Source: Candidatus Kaistia colombiensis
GTDB lineage: Bacteria; Pseudomonadota; Alphaproteobacteria; Rhizobiales; Kaistiaceae
DNA: 64,000 bases
Direction: 5' to 3'
Assembly: GCA_029203105.1 (NCBI GenBank)
Contig: CP119318.1
Coordinates: 325,001-389,000 of the forward strand
Shown: one piece after another, positions 44,991 to 53,136 of the stretch
Layout of the letters: every line of letters starts with the position of its first letter
Numbering within the stretch: the first letter of the stretch is position 1
The notes under the pieces: model-generated
Told to the model about the DNA's origin: nothing
What the model saw: the letters and a program-made list of their open reading frames with translations, nothing else
The model's database searches: none
Program-made: the position numbers and the translations under genes

Positions 44991-45229
44991 CAGTCTCAAC
45001 CCATCGTCGCTAACGGCGGAAGACGGCGTTCCATTTGCCGTATTCGTCGGGCAGGTGCCGCCATAGCGCTCCGGCGCGCGCCATCCACATCATGCCTTAG
45101 AAATAGCGCCGATTGTCCTGTGCTGGGCGGCAGTCGCGACCTCGTCCAGCTGGGCACGCTATAGCATTGCGTTTCGGGATTTGGCGTTGCGTCGCATCCA
45201 TGAGCGCTGGTGTGTGGCATGATCCATTT

Positions 45230-45243
45230 GATACCTTTGTATC
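45230..45243. promoter_or_regulatory. Candidate operator upstream of oligopeptide-type operon
   Basis: GATAC-CTTT-GTATC is a perfect 5+5 inverted repeat 137 bp before the binding-protein start. It could bind a regulator of the operon. Short, so possibly chance. Confidence 0.3.
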
Positions 45244-45379
45244 GTTGGTTGTTCCGATCGTAACCTTGTTCGCCTGACGCCCGCCGCGCATCGTTTGAGC
45301 AATCGTCGAGGCGCATAGACCGGGCCAACCCGGCGCACGCCAGCTCTTCTCGACACCAGAGCTTGGAACGGGGAACGAC

Positions 45380-47014
45380 ATGGCAATCCGAGAATTCCTG
45401 CTGCGCGCGGTCGCAGCTTCCACACTGCTGACCGGGCTTGGCGCCGGCGCCGCGCTGGCGCAGGGCCAGTTCTCCACGGCGCCGCTGGCCGCGGACCAGG
45501 TGGGCGCGGGGCCGCGCCTCATCTACCTGCATCACGAATATCCGGCGACGCTGGACCCGCAGAACACCTCCGCCTTCGTCGGCCAGTTGGCGATGGAACT
45601 ATTCGACACACTCGTGACCTACGAGATCGACCCCGCGACCGGCATCGCGGACCAGACGAAGATCGTGCCGCGCCTGGCCCAGTCCTGGGACATTTCGCCC
45701 GACAACAAGACGCTGACCTTCCATCTCAATCCGGCGGCGAAGTTCTGGGACGGTTCGCCGGTCACCGCGGACGATGTCTATTTCTCGATCGAGCGCGCCT
45801 TGGTCGGCCGCATGGGCTGGGGCACGACCCAAATCGAAACCGGCGGCATTTACAAGATCGACCAACTGAAGGTGATCGATCCGAACACGATTGAGATCAG
45901 CTATCCGGACGGGATGGGACGCTACTCGCTGCGCAATTTCGCGACCGTGTCGCTGACGGTGCTGTCGAAGGCCGCATGCGAGGCCGGACGATCGGCTGAT
46001 GATCCCTGGTGCGTCGAGTGGATCAGGAAGAACGCCATGGGCTCCGGCCCCTATATGCTCGGCGAGCAGAAAAGCGGTGAATACATCATCACGACATCGA
46101 ACAAGAACTACTGGGGCGATGCCAAGCCATACTATTCCGAAGTAATGTTCCGCGTTGTTCCGGATGGACAGACGCGCATGCTTCTGATGGATGGCGGCGA
46201 AGCCGACTTCGCGTTCCTGACGCCGAACGAATACGCAGTGCTGAAGGGGTCAGGTGGTTCCCAAGTCTTCAGCATTCCCTCGCAGCAGGACATCACGGTC
46301 ATGCGCTGGAAGCCAGACGTGGCGCCGTTCGACGATCCGAAGATCCGCGAGGCCGTGATCAAGGCCGTGCCGTATGAGCGCATCGTTGCCGAGGTCTGCA
46401 AGGGTTTCTGTACTCCCGTCCAGAATCTCGTCGGCGTCAGTACGCCTGGCTACGTCGCCGATCCGGAATTCTCGACCGACATCGAGGCTGCAAAGGCGCT
46501 GGTCGCGTCCAGCAAGTATGCCGGCAGCGTACCGTCCTTCGAGGTCCCCGTCGTGCAGGGATCGAGCAACATGGCAGCGGCTGTGATCATCCAGGATGCG
46601 CTCCGCGAGATCGGGCTCGACATGCAGATCAAGCCGCTGACGCAGAATGCCTTTGACGATGCCGCCTGGGGCAAGCGCGACCTGAAGGTGTCGATCCACG
46701 CCATGGGGCCGTGGTGGAACGACTTCATGTACTGGGCCTACTGGATGTTCCGTTCCGACAGCGCGACCAACCACATCCAGTATTCGAACGCCACGCTCGA
46801 CAAGGACGTCGTCGATGCGCTGCGGATCCCGCAGGACGACACGGCCGGCTACATGAAGCTGCAGGACGAAGTGCTTGGCATTCTCAACGGCGACCATCTC
46901 GCGGCGCCTCTCTTCCAGGTGAACTGGAACGCGGCGATCTCCAACCGGGTCTGCAACGTCAGCAAGTTCCCATGGGGGACGATTTTGTTCTCTTCGCTCC
47001 GCCCCTGCTCCTGA
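45380..47014 (+). CDS. ABC transporter substrate-binding protein, family 5 (Opp/Dpp type)
   Basis: A 544-residue exported receptor for peptides or similar compounds. The signal peptide is LLRAVAASTLLTGLGAGAAL with cleavage near ALAQG. SBP_bac_5 markers are PATLDPQNTSAFVGQLAMELF, VPRLAQSWDISPDNKTLTFHL and KFWDGSPVTADDVYFSIERA. GGGGAACG precedes ATG 45380. First gene of the operon that continues through permeases, ATPases and two hydrolases. A hairpin follows the stop. Confidence 0.92.
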   Translation: MAIREFLLRAVAASTLLTGLGAGAALAQGQFSTAPLAADQVGAGPRLIYLHHEYPATLDPQNTSAFVGQLAMELFDTLVTYEIDPATGIADQTKIVPRLAQSWDISPDNKTLTFHLNPAAKFWDGSPVTADDVYFSIERALVGRMGWGTTQIETGGIYKIDQLKVIDPNTIEISYPDGMGRYSLRNFATVSLTVLSKAACEAGRSADDPWCVEWIRKNAMGSGPYMLGEQKSGEYIITTSNKNYWGDAKPYYSEVMFRVVPDGQTRMLLMDGGEADFAFLTPNEYAVLKGSGGSQVFSIPSQQDITVMRWKPDVAPFDDPKIREAVIKAVPYERIVAEVCKGFCTPVQNLVGVSTPGYVADPEFSTDIEAAKALVASSKYAGSVPSFEVPVVQGSSNMAAAVIIQDALREIGLDMQIKPLTQNAFDDAAWGKRDLKVSIHAMGPWWNDFMYWAYWMFRSDSATNHIQYSNATLDKDVVDALRIPQDDTAGYMKLQDEVLGILNGDHLAAPLFQVNWNAAISNRVCNVSKFPWGTILFSSLRPCS

Positions 47015-47028
47015 CGCAGGTTCCGCCA

Positions 47029-47052
47029 CCGCTCCGGCCCCTGCCGGAGCGG
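47029..47052 (+). terminator. Intercistronic hairpin after binding-protein gene
   Basis: CCGCTCCGGC (47029-47038) pairs perfectly with GCCGGAGCGG (47043-47052) over a 4-nt loop. No T-tract; probably an mRNA-stabilising or partial stop structure. Confidence 0.55.
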
Positions 47053-47079
47053 CTTCGGCCCCTCGACTGCCGGTGAGCC

Positions 47080-48111
47080 ATGCCTTTCCCCCCGTTGCTT
47101 CGTTATGTCCTCAGGCGTCTCGCGATCAGTTGCCTCGTGCTGTTGGGCATCAGCCTGATCGCTTTCTCCATGGCGTATCTGTTGCCGTCCGATCCGGTCA
47201 CGAGCCGCTATCCGGACATCACCAATGAACAGCGCGCCGAGATACGGCGCCAGATGGGTCTCGATCAGCCGCTGCCGGTGCAATATGCGCGCTACATGGC
47301 GTCGGTGTTCCAGGGCGACTTCGGCAAGTCGCTCGGCACCGGCAACAGTGTCGCCGAAGATATTCGCCAGCGCCTGCCCGCGACACTCGAACTGGCGACC
47401 TACGGGATCGTGTTCGGCCTCGTGTTCGGCATTCCGCTCGGCATCGTCTCGGCGCTGCGGCGCGGGCGGATGACGGACCATCTGCTGCGTGTCTTCAATC
47501 TAGGCGCCCAGTCGATTCCCGCCTTCTGGCTCGGCGTGGTGCTGATTTTCTTCCTCTATTTTCAATGGCGCATCGCTCCTTCTCCGATCGGTCGCCTGTC
47601 GCCGATGTTCAGCACGCCGCCAGCGGTCACCGGCTTCCTAACGGTCGACGGTCTGATCGCCGGCAAGTTCGACGTCGCCTGGGCGGCGCTGCGGCAACTC
47701 ATGCTGCCAGCCTTCGTGCTCGGCCTCGGCGTTGTATCACCCGTGGCGCGCATCACCCGCTCGGCAATGATCGAATCCCTACAGGAGGACTATGTGACCT
47801 TCGGCCAGGCGCTCGGCCTCGGCTTCCGCTACGTCATCCTTGGCGACGCGTTTCGCGGCGCCCTCGTTCCAATCGTCACGACCGTTGGCTTCATCATCGG
47901 CAACGTCTTCGCTGGGGCCGCGATCGTCGAGACCGTCTTCGCCTGGCCCGGGCTCGGGCGTTACGCCGTGACCGCCATCACCACCAGCGACATGGCGCCG
48001 GTCTGCACCTGCATTCTGCTGATTGCCTCCACCGTGGCAATCACCAACCTTCTTGTCGACCTTTCCTATGCGCTGATCGACCCCCGGATCCGGCATGAAT
48101 ATGCACGTTGA
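47080..48111 (+). CDS. ABC transporter permease (DppB/OppB-like)
   Basis: A 343-residue membrane subunit of the peptide-importer class. It starts with the typical RYVLRRLAISCLVLLGISLI helix, has GLDQPLPVQYARYM, and the coupling region MIESLQEDYVTFGQALGLGF near residue 228. Six helices expected. Overlaps the next permease by 17 bp. Confidence 0.93.
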   Translation: MPFPPLLRYVLRRLAISCLVLLGISLIAFSMAYLLPSDPVTSRYPDITNEQRAEIRRQMGLDQPLPVQYARYMASVFQGDFGKSLGTGNSVAEDIRQRLPATLELATYGIVFGLVFGIPLGIVSALRRGRMTDHLLRVFNLGAQSIPAFWLGVVLIFFLYFQWRIAPSPIGRLSPMFSTPPAVTGFLTVDGLIAGKFDVAWAALRQLMLPAFVLGLGVVSPVARITRSAMIESLQEDYVTFGQALGLGFRYVILGDAFRGALVPIVTTVGFIIGNVFAGAAIVETVFAWPGLGRYAVTAITTSDMAPVCTCILLIASTVAITNLLVDLSYALIDPRIRHEYAR

Positions 48112-48997
48112 AACTTCCCTGCCGTCACTTACTCCCGCCCCCGATCGGAAGGCCGGGTGGTGGCGCACCGCCTATGCCGGCTGGTTCGGCTCCGATCCGC
48201 TCGGCCTGTTCGGCGCGGTGATGCTGGCGCTGCTCATTCTGATGGCGGTCTTCGGACCCGCGTTCGTGACCCACGATCCGATCCGCACCACGCCTCAGAC
48301 CCTCCTGCTGCCCTCGTCCGAGCACTGGCTCGGCACCGACCATTTCGGTCGTGACGTTTTCTCGCGCATGATCACTTCGCTCCGGATCGACTTCATCGTC
48401 GCCGGCCTCGGCGTGAGCGGCGCTATTCTGATCGGCTCGCTGCTCGGTCTCGTCTGCGGCTATGTCGGCGGCTGGTTCGACGATCTGGTGATGCGCTTCG
48501 TCGACATCATCCAGTCCTTCCCGCTGCTTCTCGTGGCCATGGTGCTTGTCCTGGCACTCGGCCCAGGCGTGACCAGCATCGTGATCGTCACGGTGCTGAT
48601 CAACATCCCGACCTATGCGCGCGTCATCCGTGGCCAAACCCTTTCCAAGAAGCGGCTGGAATACATCGACGCCGCGCGCTGCTCGGGCGCGAGCGAAGCC
48701 AGCATTCTCTTTCGCCATCTGATGCCCAACACACTGAGCCCGATCATCGTGCATGGCAGCCTCAATCTGGCGGCGGCCGTCGGCAATGTCGCCGTGCTTT
48801 CCTTCCTCGGCATCGGCATCCGGCCTCCCGTCCCCGACCTCGGCGTCATGGTCGCGGAGGGCACTAACTACCTGGTCCAGGGCGCGTGGTGGATGAGCAT
48901 CTGCCCGGGCCTCGTCCTGGCTGCCACCATCTTCAGCCTCAACCTCGTCGGTGATTGCCTGGAAGGCCGTCTCGACCCGCACCGGAGCGAACGCTGA
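48095..48997 (+). CDS. ABC transporter permease (DppC/OppC-like)
   Basis: A 300-residue membrane subunit. The family's N-terminal hallmark HWLGTDHFGRDVFSRMITSL is near residues 76-95, and the coupling loop LEYIDAARCSGASEASILFR is near 190. Start lies inside the DppB-like gene; the stop overlaps the next start as TGATG. Confidence 0.93.
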   Translation: MNMHVETSLPSLTPAPDRKAGWWRTAYAGWFGSDPLGLFGAVMLALLILMAVFGPAFVTHDPIRTTPQTLLLPSSEHWLGTDHFGRDVFSRMITSLRIDFIVAGLGVSGAILIGSLLGLVCGYVGGWFDDLVMRFVDIIQSFPLLLVAMVLVLALGPGVTSIVIVTVLINIPTYARVIRGQTLSKKRLEYIDAARCSGASEASILFRHLMPNTLSPIIVHGSLNLAAAVGNVAVLSFLGIGIRPPVPDLGVMVAEGTNYLVQGAWWMSICPGLVLAATIFSLNLVGDCLEGRLDPHRSER

Positions 48998-49968
48998 TGA
49001 GCGCGGACGCCCCCCTCTTCCAGATCGACGGGCTCACGATCGATTCCATTCGCGCGGATCGACGCCGCCGCATCGTCCAGGACGTCAGCCTCTGCGTGGC
49101 CCCCGGGCAAATCTATGGCCTTGTCGGGGAGAGCGGTTCCGGCAAGTCGGTGTCAATGATGGCGAGCGTCGGCCTTGCCACAACGGGTCTCGCGGTACAG
49201 GCTGGTACGGTGCGCTTCGGCGGCGTGGTGCAGCAGGCCGTGGATCAGCGCGGCTTGAAGCAGAACTTGTCGCACGGGATCTCGCTGCTCTTCCAGAACG
49301 CGAAGGGCGCGTTGAGCCCGTTCTTAGCCACCGGCGCGCAGGTCGGCCGGGTGCTCGACCGCCAGGCGATACCGCGCGCCGATCGTGAGGCGCGGATCTC
49401 GGAGCTGTTCCGCGTCGTCGGCCTCAACCACGCCGATCTCGGCGGCAAGTATCCGCACCAGATCAGCGGCGGCCAGGCGCAGCGCGTCGCCATGGCCTGC
49501 GCCCTCGCCACCGACCCAAAGCTGCTCATCGCCGACGAGCCGACCACCGCGCTCGACGTGACCACCGAGCGCGAGATGCTGCGCTTCCTGAAGCGGCTCT
49601 GCGAAGACCGTGGCCTCGCGATCATTCTCGTCGCGCACAATTTGTCGCTCGTCTCCGAATATTGCAGCGGCCTCTCGATCCTGCATGCCGGCCAGGTCGT
49701 CGAGGACGGTGACCTCGGCGCCATCTTCGACGAGCCGCTGCATCCCTACACGCAAGGCCTGATCGCCGCCGTGCCCGACGTCGACGAGCCACACGAACTG
49801 ATCCCTATCGCTGGTAGCGTCTGGGGTGGTTCCGCAGACATCGACCGGTGCCGATTCTCGCATCGCTGTCCCTTCGCCATGCCGCGCTGCGACGCCGGTA
49901 TTCCTACCGGCATCCGCACGCGCGGCCGGAACGTCCACTGCGTCCTGTACGACGAGGCAGCTTCATGA
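48997..49968 (+). CDS. ABC transporter ATPase (DppD/OppD-like)
   Basis: A 323-residue ATPase. Walker A GESGSGKSVSM, Q-loop FQNAKGALSPF, signature ISGGQAQR, Walker B LLIADEPTTALDV, switch AHNLSLV, and the Cys-containing oligopeptide C-terminus CRFSHRCPFAMPRC. ATG 48997 overlaps the permease stop. Confidence 0.94.
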   Translation: MSADAPLFQIDGLTIDSIRADRRRRIVQDVSLCVAPGQIYGLVGESGSGKSVSMMASVGLATTGLAVQAGTVRFGGVVQQAVDQRGLKQNLSHGISLLFQNAKGALSPFLATGAQVGRVLDRQAIPRADREARISELFRVVGLNHADLGGKYPHQISGGQAQRVAMACALATDPKLLIADEPTTALDVTTEREMLRFLKRLCEDRGLAIILVAHNLSLVSEYCSGLSILHAGQVVEDGDLGAIFDEPLHPYTQGLIAAVPDVDEPHELIPIAGSVWGGSADIDRCRFSHRCPFAMPRCDAGIPTGIRTRGRNVHCVLYDEAAS

Positions 49969-50966
49969 ATGCGCCGGTCCTGGCCGTCAGAAACTTGACC
50001 AAACTGTTTGCGGACGCGGCCCGGCCCGATGCGATGCCGGTTGGGGTGCGCGGCGTTTCGCTCGAAGTGGCTCGCGGCGAGGTGGTCGGCCTGATCGGCG
50101 AGAGCGGCTGCGGCAAGACCACGCTCGGGCGTTGCATCGCCCGCCTGCTCGACCCCGACAGCGGCGAGGTCCTCGTGCGCGACGTTCCGTTCTCGGCGTT
50201 GAAGGGGCACAGCCTGCGCAATTTCCGCAAGAACGTGCAGGTCGTCTTCCAGAAGCCGGAGACCTGCCTCAATCCGCGCATGACGGTGGCGGTGTTCGTA
50301 CGCGAGGCGCTGCGCAATTTCGGCATCGTCGCCAACAACGCCGAGGCCCGGAAACGTCTGGTCGAGCTGGCGTCTCTCGTCGGCCTGCGCGAGGCCGCGC
50401 TGGAACAGTATCCGCACCAGCTCTCCGGGGGCGAGCGCCAGCGCGTCGCCATCATGCGCGCGCTCGCCTGCGAGCCCGAGCTAATCGTGCTTGACGAGCC
50501 GACCTCGGCGCTCGACGTGTCCGTCCAGGCCCAGGTCCTTCGCACGCTGAAGGACCTGCAGACGGTGGTCGGCACCAGCTTCCTGTTCATCAGCCACGAC
50601 GTGGCGGTGATCCGCTACATGTGCGCGCGTGTCCTCGTGATGTATCTCGGCGTCGTGGTCGAGGAAGGCCCGGTCGAGGCCGTGTTCGGCCGGCCGGCCC
50701 ATCCCTATACGCGCGCACTTCTCGCCGCGGCCCCGCGCATCAAGCCGCGTGCCGTGGATCCGATCGCGTTGCGCGGCGAACTGATGCTCGGCGACGTTCG
50801 TCTCGACGAATGCCCGGTTCGTGTGCGCTGTCCACTGGCGCATGCGCGCTGCGTGGAGGCCCCACCCGAATTCGATCTCGGCGACGGCCATCGTTCCGCC
50901 TGCTGGCTCAGCGCCGACACCGCGTCCCGTTCCGTTTCTCCGACCGCAATGAAAGCAGCATCATGA
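49965..50966 (+). CDS. ABC transporter ATPase (DppF/OppF-like)
   Basis: A 333-residue second ATPase. Walker A GESGCGKTTLG, Q-loop FQKPETCLNPRMTV, signature LSGGERQR, Walker B LIVLDEPTSALDV, switch SHDVAVI, and Cys-rich C-terminus CPVRVRCPLAHARC. ATG 49965 overlaps the DppD-like stop (ATGA), and its own stop overlaps the next start in the same way. Confidence 0.94.
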   Translation: MNAPVLAVRNLTKLFADAARPDAMPVGVRGVSLEVARGEVVGLIGESGCGKTTLGRCIARLLDPDSGEVLVRDVPFSALKGHSLRNFRKNVQVVFQKPETCLNPRMTVAVFVREALRNFGIVANNAEARKRLVELASLVGLREAALEQYPHQLSGGERQRVAIMRALACEPELIVLDEPTSALDVSVQAQVLRTLKDLQTVVGTSFLFISHDVAVIRYMCARVLVMYLGVVVEEGPVEAVFGRPAHPYTRALLAAAPRIKPRAVDPIALRGELMLGDVRLDECPVRVRCPLAHARCVEAPPEFDLGDGHRSACWLSADTASRSVSPTAMKAAS

Positions 50967-51970
50967 CCATGAGCGAAAGCTTCTACGATCGATCGATGGA
51001 GCTCCCCTCCGAGCTTCTCGTCGGTTCCATCGACAGCCATGTCCATGCGGGACCGGTCCTGCGTTCCAACCCCGGCCATCAGGATCCATTCGAGGTGGCG
51101 ATCGAGGCGCGCGAGGCCGGCATGCGCGCGGTCGTCTACTACGACGTCTTCGGCTGGGCCTCCGGCACCGCCTGGATGGTCAATCGCCACGTTCCCGGCA
51201 TCAGGACGTTCGGCGGCTATCTGATGAATTCCTGCCATGGAGGCATCAATCCGCGCTCCGTGCGGACGGCGCTCTACATGGAGGAAGGTTGCCGCTTCAT
51301 CAGTTTCGGGTCGCACTGCACCCATTTCTCCGCCTCGCGCGAATCGACCCTGATCGATGGCGAGCTGGTGCCCTTCAAGGATGCCTTTCCGGAATTCGAG
51401 CGCGAGGAACTGAGCCGCGCCGTGCAGATCCCCGTCGAGGGGCCAATTTCGGACGATCTGGCCGAGATCCTGCAGATGGTCGCCGACCATCCCGACGTCT
51501 ATCTGAATACCGGCCACGTCTCCGGCCCCGAAGTGCTCCGCATCCTCGACCTCGCCGAGGAGTTCGGCATCCACAAGGTGCTGATCGCCCATCCCGCGCG
51601 ACAGCAGCTCACTGTCGACCAGCAGAAGGACGCTGCGCGGCGCGGCTTCTTCCTCGAGGGCTGCCTCGTCGACTGGCTCTATCCGCATGCACCACGCACG
51701 CACTACTACGTCGAGAAGAAGTACATGGATCGCTCGGGCGACGTGCCACGCCTGCGTCGTTCGGCGGCGCAGTGGATGGGTGACATCCGCGCCGTCGGTC
51801 CGGAACATTTCGTGCTGGGGACAGACTACGGCATCCGCGCCGCCTCGACGCCGGTACAGGGCATGCGGACGCTGATCACGACCCTGCTCGACTACGAGTT
51901 CACCCCCGATGAAATCCGCATGATGACGGCGCACAACCCCGCCCGCCTCATCGGCCTCGATCCTCTTTAG
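50963..51970 (+). CDS. Amidohydrolase-like metal-dependent hydrolase (DUF6282-like), paralogue 1
   Basis: A 335-residue protein with the metal-site order of the amidohydrolase superfamily: HxH in DSHVHAGPVLRSNP (about 30-32), His in LNTGHVSGPE (near 188), His in VLIAHPARQQ and Asp in VLGTDYGIRA near 290. No signal peptide, so cytoplasmic. Its start overlaps the stop of the OppF-like ATPase (ATGA), tying it to import. It probably hydrolyses the imported compound. The DUF assignment is from motif recollection. Confidence 0.75.
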   Translation: MTMSESFYDRSMELPSELLVGSIDSHVHAGPVLRSNPGHQDPFEVAIEAREAGMRAVVYYDVFGWASGTAWMVNRHVPGIRTFGGYLMNSCHGGINPRSVRTALYMEEGCRFISFGSHCTHFSASRESTLIDGELVPFKDAFPEFEREELSRAVQIPVEGPISDDLAEILQMVADHPDVYLNTGHVSGPEVLRILDLAEEFGIHKVLIAHPARQQLTVDQQKDAARRGFFLEGCLVDWLYPHAPRTHYYVEKKYMDRSGDVPRLRRSAAQWMGDIRAVGPEHFVLGTDYGIRAASTPVQGMRTLITTLLDYEFTPDEIRMMTAHNPARLIGLDPL

Positions 51971-51980
51971 GTGCAGCGTC

Positions 51981-52976
51981 ATGGCGACATATGAGCCCTT
52001 CTACAATCGCACCATGGAATTGCCGGAGGAGCTGCTGGTCGGCGCCATCGACAGCCATGTCCATGCCGGCCCGGTGCTGCGCTCCAATCCCGGTCATTTC
52101 GACCCGATCCAGGTGGCCGAGATGGCGCGGGCCGCCGGCATGCGCACCATCCTCTATTATGACGTGTTCGGATGGGCCTCGGGCACCGCCTGGATGGTCA
52201 ATCGCTACATGAAGGACTTCCGCACCTTCGGCGGCTATTTGATGAATTCCGCTCACGGCGGCATGAACCCGCGCGCGGTCCGGACGGCGCTCAATCTCGG
52301 CGATGGCTGCCGCATGATCAGCTTCGGCTCGCACTGCACCTATCATTCGGCGACGACGGAATCGACGTTGATCGATGGCAAGCTCGTGCCGTTCAAGGAC
52401 GCGATCCCAGGCTTCGCCGAGAAGGAATTGTCGCGTGCCATCCGGATCCCGCTGGAGGGTCCGATTCCGGATGAATTGCACCAAATCCTCGAGATGGTGG
52501 CCGAGCGGCCAGAGGTCTATCTCAATACCGGCCACGTCTCCGGGCCGGAGGCGCTGCGCATCGTCGACCTTGCCGAACAGTACGGCATCAAGAAGGTGCT
52601 CGTGGCCCATCCCGCCCGTGCCTTGCTGACGGTCGAGCAGCAGAAGGATGTCGCCCGGCGCGGTTTTTTCCTGGAAGCCTGTGCCGTCGATTTCGGCGGG
52701 CCGTGGATGCCACAGACGCACTATTACGTCGAGCGCGAGTTGATGGACATGTCGTCCCTCGTGCATGGCCGGGCGATGAACTGGCTGCAGGGCATTCGCG
52801 ATGTCGGCCCCGAGCAGTTCGTGCTGGCGACCGACTATGGCGTGCGAGTTCTGCCGTCGCCGATCGAGGGCATGCGCATGATGATCTCGATGCTGCTCTA
52901 TTTCGGATTCTCGGTCGAGGAGATCCAGACCATGACCTCGACCAATCCGGCGCGGATGATCGGCCTCGACTGCTAG
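51981..52976 (+). CDS. Amidohydrolase-like metal-dependent hydrolase (DUF6282-like), paralogue 2
   Basis: A 331-residue close paralogue of the preceding gene, starting 10 bp after it: DSHVHAGPVLRSNPGH, DVFGWASGTAWMVNR, LNTGHVSGPEALRI, VAHPARALLT and LATDYGVRV all recur in order. All metal-ligand positions are kept in both copies. The tandem pair may form a heteromer or act on two related substrates. Confidence 0.75.
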   Translation: MATYEPFYNRTMELPEELLVGAIDSHVHAGPVLRSNPGHFDPIQVAEMARAAGMRTILYYDVFGWASGTAWMVNRYMKDFRTFGGYLMNSAHGGMNPRAVRTALNLGDGCRMISFGSHCTYHSATTESTLIDGKLVPFKDAIPGFAEKELSRAIRIPLEGPIPDELHQILEMVAERPEVYLNTGHVSGPEALRIVDLAEQYGIKKVLVAHPARALLTVEQQKDVARRGFFLEACAVDFGGPWMPQTHYYVERELMDMSSLVHGRAMNWLQGIRDVGPEQFVLATDYGVRVLPSPIEGMRMMISMLLYFGFSVEEIQTMTSTNPARMIGLDC

Positions 52977-53136
52977 GCCGCATGCCGTGCGGGGGGCGTC
53001 GGTCGCGGCGCCACCTACGCGCTTTGCCGGTGGTCGGAGCCCAGCAAAGCCACTACTCTCGATCCGTCGGAGAGGCCAGTCGCATGGACCGCGCCGATCC
53101 GGGGTGGCGCGACACCAATGCAGGACGAGGCGGTCG

